Origin: Lacibacter sediminis | GTDB lineage: Bacteria > Bacteroidota > Bacteroidia > Chitinophagales > Chitinophagaceae | Length of the DNA stretch: 64,000 nt | Direction: 5' to 3' | Assembly (NCBI RefSeq): GCF_014168535.1 | Contig: NZ_CP060007.1 | Location: forward strand, 3,038,001 to 3,102,000 | Part shown: positions 34,592 through 43,465 of the stretch, in pieces | How positions within the stretch are numbered: the stretch's first letter is position 1 | Layout of the letters: each line of letters opens with the position of its first letter | Made by a program: the position numbers and the translations under genes | Notes under the pieces: generated by a model | What the model saw: the letters and a program-made list of their open reading frames with translations, nothing else | Told to the model about the DNA's origin: nothing | The model's database searches: none

Positions 34592-35950
34592 TTGGAAACA
34601 GCTTTACCGAAGAATAACCTGCAACTGGAAATTACCAACCGACAAATTCTTTCCATTTCATTACCCATCAGTTTATCGCTGCTGGTACCCTTTCTTAATT
34701 TCACGGCCAATAATTTTTTCCTGAGTGGATTGGGTGAAGCTGCACTCGGCACGGCTGGTATTACCGGTGTTTATTTCCTGGTGGTGGCTGTTGTTGGCAA
34801 TGGATTGAACAATGCCATTCAATCGCTCATTGCACGCAGGGCCGGTGAAAACAGGTTGGAAGAGATCGGTAAGATCTTTTCGCAGGGTGTGCGTATCGCT
34901 TTCATTTTTGCATCAATCGGTATTACACTCACTTATTTGTTCGCACCCATGATCTTTGATTATGCATTGCGTTCACAAAACATCGATTCCAGTGCGGTGA
35001 ACTTTTTAAAGATCCGTGTATGGGGACTTCCCTTTCTTTATCTCTTCCAGATGGGGAATGCATTTCTGGTGGGAACGAATAACAGCCGCTACCTCATGAT
35101 CGGTACGTTGTTTGAAGCAGGTGCCAATATCTTTTTTGATTACGGATTTATTTATGGTCATTTCGGATTACCTGAGCTGGGTTTTAATGGTGCGGCTTAT
35201 GCATCGGTGCTGGCAGAGTTCATTGGTATGATCGTAGTGTTCCTGCTGATTTTTATTAAACGACTGCATCTGCGTTTTCATTTATTCAATTACCTGCGTT
35301 ACAGTAAAGAACTCACAAAACTCATTCTGAATATTTCTGCACCATTGATCGGACAGTTTTCCATCAGTCTTATCAGTTGGCTCATCTTTTATATTTTAAT
35401 TGAACATCACGGCGAACGGGCTTTGGCTATTTCAAATGTGATGCGGAATATTTTTTCACTTGCAGGTATATTCATCTGGGCCTTTGCTTCCACTACCAAT
35501 GCCATGGTGAGCAATATCATTGGCCAGGGACGGAGTCATGATGTACACAAACTCATCAACCGCATTATGAAGCTGAGTTTTATTTCAGCCTTCTTTATGT
35601 TTATCCTCTTCAATGTATTTGCACATGAGTTGTTATCGGTATTTCAATTGTCGAAAGAGTTTGTTGATGCGGCGGTACCTGTGTTGCGGATTGTAACAAC
35701 GGGGATGTTGTTTATGTCGATCTCTGTTGTGTGGCTCAATGCAGTAACAGGCACAGGCAATACACGTATGAACCTGATCATTGAAGCGGTGACGATTGTT
35801 GCTTATCTCGTTTATGTGTATCTCGTATTGGAAGTGTACAAACTAAGTCTGCTATGGGCATGGGCATCTGAATTAATTTACTGGAGTGTGATCTTTGTCA
35901 TGGCGTTTAATTATTTGAAGAGCGGGAAGTGGAAGGGAAAGGTGATATAG
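34592..35950 (+). CDS. MATE family multidrug exporter
   Basis: 452 residues, about 12 membrane helices in two homologous halves (first half ending with the EAGANIFFDYGFIYGHFGLP stretch; TGTGNTRMN in the second). The only available start is a TTG at 34592; the helix at residues 22-40 follows directly, so little is missing. MATE proteins export cationic drugs or metabolites with Na+ or H+. The gene is divergent from the DUF3822 operon and is separated by a repeat element. Confidence 0.85.
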   Translation: METALPKNNLQLEITNRQILSISLPISLSLLVPFLNFTANNFFLSGLGEAALGTAGITGVYFLVVAVVGNGLNNAIQSLIARRAGENRLEEIGKIFSQGVRIAFIFASIGITLTYLFAPMIFDYALRSQNIDSSAVNFLKIRVWGLPFLYLFQMGNAFLVGTNNSRYLMIGTLFEAGANIFFDYGFIYGHFGLPELGFNGAAYASVLAEFIGMIVVFLLIFIKRLHLRFHLFNYLRYSKELTKLILNISAPLIGQFSISLISWLIFYILIEHHGERALAISNVMRNIFSLAGIFIWAFASTTNAMVSNIIGQGRSHDVHKLINRIMKLSFISAFFMFILFNVFAHELLSVFQLSKEFVDAAVPVLRIVTTGMLFMSISVVWLNAVTGTGNTRMNLIIEAVTIVAYLVYVYLVLEVYKLSLLWAWASELIYWSVIFVMAFNYLKSGKWKGKVI

Positions 35951-36049
35951 TGCATAACACGAAAGAATTGACTCACACGCACTCCCTTGCTGAAAATGAA
36001 TTATATCATAAATTAGAGAGTTGGCAGTAAACATATTACAGCCGAAATC

Positions 36050-36967
36050 ATGCAAACAGGAATACTCAAAAATATTAGAACAGACAAAGGAGAAGATCAA
36101 TTTCAGATTCGTTTTCTAAAGAATGAGGGCGTCGGGCTTTTGACAACAAAAAACAACACCAACTATCTTATTCTAGATAGCTTGGATTATTGGTACGACC
36201 TTATACAGAATGAATATCCCAAAAAGAAAAAATGCACTTGCAATAATGAATGGTTTAATCTTCAATTTGAATATATAATAAGACTGGGAACCGATGATTA
36301 TAGAGAAATAAAAATCACAACAACTTGTACAAATTGTAATAAGACAGCAAAACCAATTTCTATCGATATAGATTATTCGCCAACAAATCATCTTTTATCA
36401 AACCCATTAAATTATTGCGAGGCTCCAAACATAAAATACAAATTCAGTGAGTTGACCAGTTATTGGTCAGGAGACAACTTAAAAGACTTTTTATTTTTTA
36501 TGTTCAACGACCTCAATTTAAAAGCATATTGTTGGTTTTTTAAGTATCCGGATAACCATAGGTTTTTCGAAAAAGTAACGTTTGAAAAAGCCCTCGAAAT
36601 AATAACATTTAATCATCGGTATTTGAATTTTTACTTTACGAAAGATGAAATAAATATTGACGACATTAAGAAACTTGAAGATGAAAAGGGCGTTTATATA
36701 AAAAAAGACCTTTGGAGGAAAAATGAAATCATAGAACTTTCATCTCCATTTGTCATTAGTGATTACGGACTTCTATACTACATTCATTTTTGCAATCAAT
36801 TCCTTTACAAAGGCGAAGTGAAAGACAAATCAAAAGCCTTTGAAAAAGACACAACTAAATTGAAAAATTGGTTAAAAGGAAAATTTATCACCAAACGTGG
36901 AAGAAATTGCTTTGACGGCGAAGAAGCATATACCAAATTCATAACAAAACATAATTCCTTACGATAA
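36050..36967 (+). CDS. Orphan AT-rich protein with two cysteine pairs, unknown function
   Basis: 305 residues and no recognised family. Cys62-x-Cys64 and Cys93-x-x-Cys96 could form a small zinc-binding site; the rest is rich in K, N, Y, F and D with no signal peptide or membrane helix, so it is probably cytosolic. The codon use is much more A/T-rich than the neighbours (many AAA, ATA, TTT), suggesting recent acquisition. A hairpin cluster follows. The start at 36050 is the first ATG in the frame. Confidence 0.6.
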   Translation: MQTGILKNIRTDKGEDQFQIRFLKNEGVGLLTTKNNTNYLILDSLDYWYDLIQNEYPKKKKCTCNNEWFNLQFEYIIRLGTDDYREIKITTTCTNCNKTAKPISIDIDYSPTNHLLSNPLNYCEAPNIKYKFSELTSYWSGDNLKDFLFFMFNDLNLKAYCWFFKYPDNHRFFEKVTFEKALEIITFNHRYLNFYFTKDEINIDDIKKLEDEKGVYIKKDLWRKNEIIELSSPFVISDYGLLYYIHFCNQFLYKGEVKDKSKAFEKDTTKLKNWLKGKFITKRGRNCFDGEEAYTKFITKHNSLR

Positions 36968-36986
36968 ATTCACGCAGGCTCACGTA

Positions 36987-37211
36987 GGCGCAAGCATCCG
37001 CTTGTGCCATCAGACTATTCATTACTATTATCAAACCAATCGTACCTATGGTACGAAAAAACACGCCACACATTTCTTCTTCCAATATGTTGTACCTGAC
37101 GGCACAAAGACGAAGGAACCTCAACCAACTATATTTTCTGTTCGGCTGTTCCCTAGGAACAAACCATTGGTAGAAAAACAACAAACAGATGTACAGCGTG
37201 CCCTAGGTACG
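36987..37211. repeat. Cluster of four short hairpins
   Basis: Between the orphan gene and vanZ (36968-37290, no gene) are GGCGCAAGC/GCTTGTGCC (36987-37008), CGTACC-TAT-GGTACG (37041-37055), GTTCC-CTA-GGAAC (37148-37160) and CGTGCC-CTA-GGTACG (37197-37211). The last three share one design: a GTnCC arm, a 3-nt loop and a GGnAC arm. They look like a family of small repetitive palindromes. Confidence 0.6.
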
Positions 37212-37290
37212 CAATCTTTTTGTATCCACAATTCCCGGCGTTACGAAATAATTTATCTTACAGCCCAATCACTACTCAGCTTCCGTTTAT

Positions 37291-37713
37291 ATGAAACGAA
37301 ACCTTAGCATCTGGACAAAACTATTTATCGCTGCATTCTGTTTCGGTATTGCCATTGTTGGGTTTATGCTCAAACTACCTTCTATGTTCCGGGGAATGGA
37401 TAAAGAAATGCATGCTGCCTTTTATTTTCTTGCTGCGGCTTTTTTAAACATCCTGTTTGCAAAACGAAATCTCATCATTCACGCTTTCATCTTTGGTTTC
37501 CTGTATATGTTTGGCTATGTCATTGAACTGGCGCAGGAATATTCCAACAAATTCTTTCACAAACGAATTCATGGCCGCTTTGATCCCGAAGATGTTGCAT
37601 CGAACCTGCAGGGGTTGATTTACTTTTCTGCCATCTGGCTGGTGTACGTAGCAATAAGCTTCCTTTTAAAGAAATCAGCTCCTGTAAGAGAAGCATCCAC
37701 AACTGCAGAATAA
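37291..37713 (+). CDS. VanZ family membrane protein
   Basis: 140 residues with four membrane helices. The VanZ pattern, DKEMHAAFYFLAAAFLNILF followed by GYVIELAQEYSNKFFHKR and DPEDVASNLQGLIYF, is clear. The family is widespread, and apart from teicoplanin resistance in VanZ itself its role is unknown. It lies 53 bp before the interrupted phosphoesterase gene on the same strand, so the two may be co-transcribed. Confidence 0.85.
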   Translation: MKRNLSIWTKLFIAAFCFGIAIVGFMLKLPSMFRGMDKEMHAAFYFLAAAFLNILFAKRNLIIHAFIFGFLYMFGYVIELAQEYSNKFFHKRIHGRFDPEDVASNLQGLIYFSAIWLVYVAISFLLKKSAPVREASTTAE

Positions 37714-37766
37714 GAACAAACTGTGACCTGCTGTTTTTTTTCGTTCTGAATACTTAATTTCATTTC

Positions 37767-38576
37767 ATGCAACGAAGACTCTTTTTACAGAAGATCAGTT
37801 TATTGAGTTCATCGCTCATGGCAGCGCCCTATCTCAGCTTTGGAGGAACAATACAATCAGCAACTCCAAGACTTAAGTTTATTACAGCATCCGACGGACA
37901 TTGGGGACAGCCGAATACTGATTTTGAAACTTCCCATCGCAACCTCATCTAAGCGATCGGCAAAGAAGAACATGTTGACTTTGTGGTGTTCAATGGCGAC
38001 CTCATACATGACAAGCCCGAGCTGATGCCGGATGTAAAAAAAGTATATGATACATTGAACGTACCTTACTATGTAGCAAGGGGTAACCACGACAGAGTAA
38101 GTCCGGAAACCTGGTTGCAGATTTGGAAACAGCCTGAAGATTTTGCATTTGTTTCGAAAGAAAAACATGGCATCATTCTGCTCAACTGTTCAAACGAAGC
38201 AGGTAAATATCTCTGTGCAAATGTTGAATACGCAAAATTAAAACTGGAAGAGTTTAAAAATTTGCCGCAGGTGTTTCTATTTGTACATATCTCACAAAAC
38301 ACCTGGACACAACATGGTGTTTCCTGTTCTGAATTGATGGATACGATCGCTGAATATCCAAATGTAAAAGCAACTTTTCACGGCCACGATCATGATGTAG
38401 ATGGCATCATGCTTTACAAGAAAAAACCTTTCTTGTGGTCGGGTCATTTTGGAGGGAACTGGGGTAATCCCTTCCCTTCGTACCGTGTGTGTGAAGTTTC
38501 AGAAGATGGAAAGACCGTTGTTACTTATCTCAAAACAGTAAAGGATGGCACTGTTTTAAACAGGCATAACTTATGA
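37767..38576 (+). pseudogene. Calcineurin-like metallophosphoesterase interrupted by an in-frame TAA
   Basis: One reading frame runs from ATG 37767 to 38576, broken by TAA at 37950-37952; 37953 onward continues in the same frame. The upstream part has a signal peptide (MQRRLFLQKISLLSSSLMAA) and the first metal motif ASDGHWGQ. The downstream part has NGDLIH, ARGNHDR and HGHDHDVDG, the remaining metal ligands. The whole would be a secreted phosphoesterase of about 269 residues. A single G-to-T change from GAA (Glu) would explain the stop. It may be a recent pseudogene or a sequencing error; a TAA stop rules out selenocysteine. Confidence 0.85.
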
Positions 38577-38602
38577 TTGATTGATCAACATCACTGTATT
38601 TC

Positions 38603-39247
38603 TTAACCAACAAACAGTGTTGGCTTTGCTGCTTTCAATTTCTTCAATCGTTCTTCGGTTGCTTTGATCCTGTTCTTATTAAAACAAAGCCGTGCTTTTC
38701 CAACCGGAGAAACAGCATTGATACCGGCCAGCCCCTGTATCATCCATTTCGTATTTTGTTTATCTCTCTGATGCCAGTTGTCTTTCCAGATCTTTCCTGC
38801 AGGAAAAATATACCAATCTGCAGATTTAATGAGATGATAACTATGTGGATAAGCGGTTACAGCAGCAGCCCAATCGTAAAGTGTTTGTAATTGTTTGGAT
38901 GTTGCCGGATCAATTACATAAAAAGTAATCCTGTCGTCTTCTTTCACCTGCAGTAATGCACAAACATGATAGTTCCATAACTGTTTCAATCCGCCAATAT
39001 GATTGCGGAGGAAAGCACCACTGAACACCCAGCCTTTGTAATTTGGAATTTTCCAGGCATCTAATAACACACAAACAGCATCTGCCCTTGCTTCGCAATT
39101 GTTATGTACATCGTGCCATTTAAAGAGAGAATGGTTCTGAAAAAAAGTAAACAATTTCTCCGCTTCTTCTTTTGTTACGGACGCATCTGGATGTGTTGTA
39201 TCAGATAAGAGATAATCAAAAAGTGTAGGAACCAAAACTTCATCCAT
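38603..39247 (-). CDS. Protein-glutaminase-like (Gln deamidase) enzyme
   Basis: 214 residues without a signal peptide. The Cys-His-Asp arrangement of protein glutaminase appears as NNCEARADAV (C51), WNYHVCALL (H94) and FYVIDPAT (D113), in the right order and spacing for this transglutaminase-like fold. Such enzymes deamidate glutamine in proteins; the secreted Chryseobacterium enzyme is the known example. Here the absence of an export signal points to a cytosolic or effector-like use. Assignment is from motif reading only. It is separate from neighbours on both sides. Confidence 0.65.
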   Translation of the reverse strand: MDEVLVPTLFDYLLSDTTHPDASVTKEEAEKLFTFFQNHSLFKWHDVHNNCEARADAVCVLLDAWKIPNYKGWVFSGAFLRNHIGGLKQLWNYHVCALLQVKEDDRITFYVIDPATSKQLQTLYDWAAAVTAYPHSYHLIKSADWYIFPAGKIWKDNWHQRDKQNTKWMIQGLAGINAVSPVGKARLCFNKNRIKATEERLKKLKAAKPTLFVG

Positions 39248-39290
39248 TACAATGAAGGTAAAGTATTTGAGTGGAGATATCTAAGGCATG

Positions 39291-39968
39291 CTACTGCTTT
39301 TGCAACCTGAACTCCATGTTCACCGATCCCTGCAGTTGCAACTCAACGGTTGAGCCTGCGAATTTCGTTACCTTAAACTTGCTTTGCTGTTCGCCATTAT
39401 AAGAATTCACACTTGTTCCAAAATCAACAGAGATCATTTGGGATGCTTCGTCAAAAGTCCAGGTACCGTTTTTTGTATTGCCACTGGTTGATTCGGGTAC
39501 ATATTGAATAGTAGAACAGGGTTGCTTGATCAGGTTCACATATTTCGAATGCTTATAAGCTTCCACCCATTCAAACGAATTGGCATCTTTTAAAATAAGA
39601 TCGTAAGCAGTCAATTGCGTCCACACCGTATCACGCATTACGATTGTTCTTCCACAATCGGAAGAGATTACTCCAACAATTGATCCTGCAGATTCATAGT
39701 AAGCGCAATTTATATCAGAGAGATAATATGACTGACCAACCCTGCTGTCGTTTACGCAATACAGCTCTTTTACATAAGTTGTTTTGCCGTAATTAAAATT
39801 GGTCCATACGCCTTGAGGATTCGATGAATCAGGCCCTTCTTTTGTGGCAACAAATTTCCACTTGCCTTTGAGATCGTTAAGCGTAACCTCCGGTTCATTT
39901 TCGCCGGATTTCTGACAGCCAATAAAGAGTGTGGTTAAAACAAATAGAACAGGAATACAATTTTTCAT
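39291..39968 (-). CDS. Lipoprotein of unknown function
   Basis: 225 residues from ATG 39968, chosen because it gives a lipoprotein signal MKNCIPVLFVLTTLFIGC with the lipobox Cys at 18; the frame extends 14 residues further up without one. The mature part is a lipocalin-like beta-rich fold in appearance (DLKGKWKFVATKEGPDSSNP, then repeated beta strands, ending SVNMEFRLQKQ), as in many small Bacteroidota lipoproteins. No family name can be given. It is probably inserted in the outer membrane facing the periplasm. Confidence 0.75.
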   Translation of the reverse strand: MKNCIPVLFVLTTLFIGCQKSGENEPEVTLNDLKGKWKFVATKEGPDSSNPQGVWTNFNYGKTTYVKELYCVNDSRVGQSYYLSDINCAYYESAGSIVGVISSDCGRTIVMRDTVWTQLTAYDLILKDANSFEWVEAYKHSKYVNLIKQPCSTIQYVPESTSGNTKNGTWTFDEASQMISVDFGTSVNSYNGEQQSKFKVTKFAGSTVELQLQGSVNMEFRLQKQ

Positions 39969-40035
39969 AAACGTTGTATGGATTGGATTGTAAGCTACAA
40001 ATAATTTCATAATCTGAGGAACAGGTATGGCATAC

Positions 40036-42231
40036 CTACAACTTCAACAGTCCCGCCTTATACAAATTGCTGATGGGTTTATTATCCCAGAACAATTCAA
40101 AATCTTCAAGTTCCTGCTGTTCATAATCATCTTTTATTTCCTGCATGCTCAACAGTTTCTCGTTCTGTACATTGATTTTTGGTAAGAGTTGCAGTAACCA
40201 CTCTCCTTTTGCCGTGTCGGTATTGATGGTAATGTTTTCTTTTTTTGTAACAAAGGTGATTTGTAATACTTCCCAAGTGCTTCCCTTCTTTGATTTAGTG
40301 ATCAATTCTGATTGCAGTACAGTTCCGAGGAATACCACTTTGGCTGCCGGTTTAAACAAGGGAATCTCATCATCGAGCAACACCTTTACAATGTGATCAG
40401 GTGCAACGGTGGTCTTTGGCACTTTCACATCAAACCATTTTTGCAAAGGATCATCCAGGCAAAGTCCCTGCATATAATTAAACAATGATTTCTTTAAACC
40501 AAAACTGAAACTTTCATGATCAGCACCCGTTTCATCAATATGCTCCACATCATTATCTGCAAATAAAATAGCTACTTCTTTTGCTTTCTTTACTTTGAAA
40601 TGTTCCGGGTTCATACCAACCGGACTATGAGCTGTCATTGCAAATTGATGCCAGAATGCAGATTGCAATACCCCTGTCTTAAACATCTGCCGAACCATTT
40701 CTAACGAATCAATTGTTTCCTGTGCTGTTTGTGTTGGGAAACCATACATGAGATAAGCATGTACCATAATGCCTGCTTCGGTAAAATGTTTGTTCACTTT
40801 TGCTACCTGCGCCACAGTTACACCTTTACTGATAAGTTCCAGCAAACGATCACTTGCAACTTCCAGCCCGCCGCTTACTGCAATACAACCGCTTGCTTTT
40901 AAGAGTAGACAAAGATCACGTGTGAAACTTTTTTCAAAGCGCACATTCGTCCACCAGCTTACTACCAATTTTCGTTTAATGATCTCCAATGCCAATGAAC
41001 GCATCAATGCAGGTGGTGCAGCTTCATCTACAAAATGAAAACCATTGTTACCTGTTTGTGCAATGATCTCTTCCATACGGTCGCACAAAAGTTTTGCAGC
41101 AATGGGTTCGTACAGTTTAATATAGTCAAGCGAAATATCACAGAAGGTACACTTGCCCCAATAGCAACCATGTGCCATCGTTAATTTATTCCAGCGGCCA
41201 TCGCTCCACAAACTATGCATCGGGTTTACCACTTCAATTACTGAAATATAATCGTGTAACAGCAGATCAGTATAATCAGGTGTGCCAACTTCGGTTTGCT
41301 TATAGTCTTTACAGGAACTGTTGTTGATGTAAGTAACGATTCCATCCTGCAATAGAAATGTACGCTTCAATTGAGTTGCATCAATTTCTCCTGCGATAAA
41401 TTTTAACAGTTGTTCGATGGGCGCTTCACCATCATCAAGCGTAATAAAATCGAAGAACTCAAATACACGTTCATCTTTTAAGGAACGCAGTTCTGTATTA
41501 GGGAAACCACCACCCATTGTTACCTTGATGTGTGGATGATTTGCTTTGATCCATTGTGCACTTCTGAACGCCGCATATAAATTTCCGGGAAAAGGAACAG
41601 AGACGGCAACAAATTTCGGTTGAACTTTTTCAATATGCTTTTGCAGGCGTTCAATCAATAATTCATCAACAAGCGTTAAAGGTTTTTGGAGTTCTGCATA
41701 CAGTTCATCAAAACTGTTGGCACTTCTTCCCAAACGTTCTGCATAACGACTGAAACCAAAATGCTCATCAACACATTCTTTAATGAGATCGGCCAGGTCT
41801 TCAAGATAAAGTGTAGCGATATGTTTGGCTTTATCCTGTAAACCCATTGCACCAAATGCCCAATGAAAATCGGTAAGCTCGGCAAACCTTCCTGCTTCAG
41901 GCAATAAGTTTCGTGATGCGATCAAATGTGCAATGGTTGGGTTTTTTCCCTGCAGAAACAACACCACGTCATCAATACTTTTGATGTACTCTTCTTTTAA
42001 AGCAATTATACGTTTTGCATTGGCAGAACAATTTTGTTCATCAGCAATGGATGAAAATACATTTGATAAGCCTTTCTTTGAAAACAATTGCAGGGTTACT
42101 TCAATTCCAAGATCACTTTGAAAAGAAGAAATACCTTTTGTATTGAGAAAACCTTTCAGGTAAGCCGTTGCAGGATACGGCGTATTTAATTGTGTAAAAG
42201 GAGGCGTAAATAAAAAAACCGTTGCGTTCAA
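40036..42231 (-). CDS. B12-binding-type radical SAM protein with CX4CX2C cluster motif
   Basis: 731 residues. The first 300 look like a B12-binding-type domain (KFVAVSVPFPGNLYAAFRSA; KVTMGGGFPNTELRSL). The radical SAM domain has GCYWGKCTFCDIS, with cluster ligands Cys356, Cys361 and Cys364, a CX4CX2C spacing instead of CX3CX2C. A GGLEVASDRLLELISKGVT stretch follows as in related methylases and methylthiolases. The C-terminal 150 residues are not recognised. The substrate is unknown and no B12 transport gene is adjacent. It stands alone between a lipoprotein and a TPR gene. Confidence 0.8.
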   Translation of the reverse strand: MNATVFLFTPPFTQLNTPYPATAYLKGFLNTKGISSFQSDLGIEVTLQLFSKKGLSNVFSSIADEQNCSANAKRIIALKEEYIKSIDDVVLFLQGKNPTIAHLIASRNLLPEAGRFAELTDFHWAFGAMGLQDKAKHIATLYLEDLADLIKECVDEHFGFSRYAERLGRSANSFDELYAELQKPLTLVDELLIERLQKHIEKVQPKFVAVSVPFPGNLYAAFRSAQWIKANHPHIKVTMGGGFPNTELRSLKDERVFEFFDFITLDDGEAPIEQLLKFIAGEIDATQLKRTFLLQDGIVTYINNSSCKDYKQTEVGTPDYTDLLLHDYISVIEVVNPMHSLWSDGRWNKLTMAHGCYWGKCTFCDISLDYIKLYEPIAAKLLCDRMEEIIAQTGNNGFHFVDEAAPPALMRSLALEIIKRKLVVSWWTNVRFEKSFTRDLCLLLKASGCIAVSGGLEVASDRLLELISKGVTVAQVAKVNKHFTEAGIMVHAYLMYGFPTQTAQETIDSLEMVRQMFKTGVLQSAFWHQFAMTAHSPVGMNPEHFKVKKAKEVAILFADNDVEHIDETGADHESFSFGLKKSLFNYMQGLCLDDPLQKWFDVKVPKTTVAPDHIVKVLLDDEIPLFKPAAKVVFLGTVLQSELITKSKKGSTWEVLQITFVTKKENITINTDTAKGEWLLQLLPKINVQNEKLLSMQEIKDDYEQQELEDFELFWDNKPISNLYKAGLLKL

Positions 42232-42288
42232 ATGTGGCGATTAATCTGCAAACGTACATGAAATTTTTTGTCTGTAAATCCCGGCTGC

Positions 42289-43047
42289 TTATGCTTTCCA
42301 GGTAGAGAGTAATTGCTTTGCTTCAGATTTAATGGTGGGATCATCCGCAGCAGTATTGGGCAGGCGTAACAAATGATTCAATGTTTCAATTGCCTTGGCC
42401 TTTTTGTTATTACGGTGATAGGCTTTGGCCAGTTCAAGATAATTCAACACAAACTCAGGACTCAATGCTTTTACTTTTTCATAATAGTACACTGCTGAGT
42501 CGAGTGAGTTTTTTTGCAGTCCACCAAAGAACACTTTTACTGCGGCCTTTTCCATCCCATTCAAATTACTTACTTCGTAATGCCAGCGGGCAATCACAAA
42601 CAGTGCTTTAAAATTTTGCGGATTGTAAAGGAGTGCCCTATCAGCATAATTCTTGATCTCACGAACGTATTCTACTTTTTCTTTTCCGTTTTTAAGTAAT
42701 GACATCCGTGCGTAGGCAAATGACATGGCAACATTGGCTTCACTGTCTTTTGGATTCACCCGCAACGCACGTTCAGCATAGATCTTTGCTGCTTGATAAA
42801 AATCCATTTGCTTTTCTTTCGTTGACTGACGACGGCCAATACGACTGGCCAACTCGCTGCAACGGGTCAATGCATGCAAATGGGTTGGCTGTTGCTTAAT
42901 AATTTCTTTAAATTTCTGGTAGGCTTCTTCTTCTTTCAATTGCCGTTCGAGTATATCGCCCTGCCTCACAAGTTCTTCAACCGACTGTGCAAATGAGACA
43001 CCCGTAAATATGAGTGCACTAAAAAAAACAACAATTACTTTCTTCAT
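42289..43047 (-). CDS. Secreted tetratricopeptide repeat protein
   Basis: 252 residues with signal peptide MKKVIVVFFSALIFTGVSFA and about five TPR-like helical pairs (A-x-x-x-A-x-x-N/P spacing: AERALRVNPKDSEANVAMSF; ADRALLYNPQNFKALFVIAR). It is a periplasmic scaffold protein of unknown partner. It overlaps the stop of folB upstream by 4 bp (ATGA), so it is translated with it. Confidence 0.8.
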   Translation of the reverse strand: MKKVIVVFFSALIFTGVSFAQSVEELVRQGDILERQLKEEEAYQKFKEIIKQQPTHLHALTRCSELASRIGRRQSTKEKQMDFYQAAKIYAERALRVNPKDSEANVAMSFAYARMSLLKNGKEKVEYVREIKNYADRALLYNPQNFKALFVIARWHYEVSNLNGMEKAAVKVFFGGLQKNSLDSAVYYYEKVKALSPEFVLNYLELAKAYHRNNKKAKAIETLNHLLRLPNTAADDPTIKSEAKQLLSTWKA

Positions 43048-43406
43048 GTGATCCGGTTAAATGTTTTATGCAAGGTTATGCCGGTTTTACCTTGAAAGTT
43101 TTCAATGGGTGGCGAACACTTATCAATTTCCACCTTTATTTCCATAATAACGGGAAAACGGGTCTTAATCGTATCACAAATATCCTGCGCCACTGTTTCT
43201 ATCAGACTGCTTTTTTGCATCATTCGTTGCTTCACAATCTCAAACAAAGCAACATAATTGATTGTTTGCTCGATAGATGTGATTGGCCCGGCAGGTTCAT
43301 AATACACCGAAAGATTTACTTCAAACGGTCCGCCTGTTTTATCTTCTCCGGCATATAAACCATGGTGTGCATGAAATTTCAACTCTTTTAAATGAACAGC
43401 TATCAT
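43044..43406 (-). CDS. folB: Dihydroneopterin aldolase
   Basis: 120 residues. The N-terminal LKELKFHAHHGLYAGEDKTG and the catalytic Glu/Lys region (ISTSL-like SSLIETVAQDICDTI; later EIKVEIDKCSPPI) fit FolB. The enzyme converts dihydroneopterin to hydroxymethyl-dihydropterin and glycolaldehyde in folate synthesis. It overlaps the TPR gene by 4 bp and is separated from trxB by a terminator. Confidence 0.88.
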   Translation of the reverse strand: MIAVHLKELKFHAHHGLYAGEDKTGGPFEVNLSVYYEPAGPITSIEQTINYVALFEIVKQRMMQKSSLIETVAQDICDTIKTRFPVIMEIKVEIDKCSPPIENFQGKTGITLHKTFNRIT

Positions 43407-43413
43407 GTGCCGA

Positions 43414-43444
43414 AAATAAAAAAGTCCTGCTGTATCAGCAGGAC
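43414..43444 (-). terminator. Terminator after trxB
   Basis: Perfect 9-bp stem GTCCTGCTG / CAGCAGGAC with a 3-nt loop; the minus-strand transcript continues into TTTTTTATTTT. It may also act on plus-strand transcripts. Confidence 0.85.
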
Positions 43445-43465
43445 TATCTTTTCACAACAATAGAA

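Noticed and set aside
36050..37290. A full mobile element around the AT-rich orphan
   Set aside because: No transposase, integrase, direct target repeat or terminal inverted repeat was found; only composition and hairpins suggest transfer.
37950..37952. Programmed readthrough or selenocysteine at the internal stop of the phosphoesterase
   Set aside because: The codon is TAA, not TGA, and no recoding structure is evident; mutation or sequencing error is simpler.
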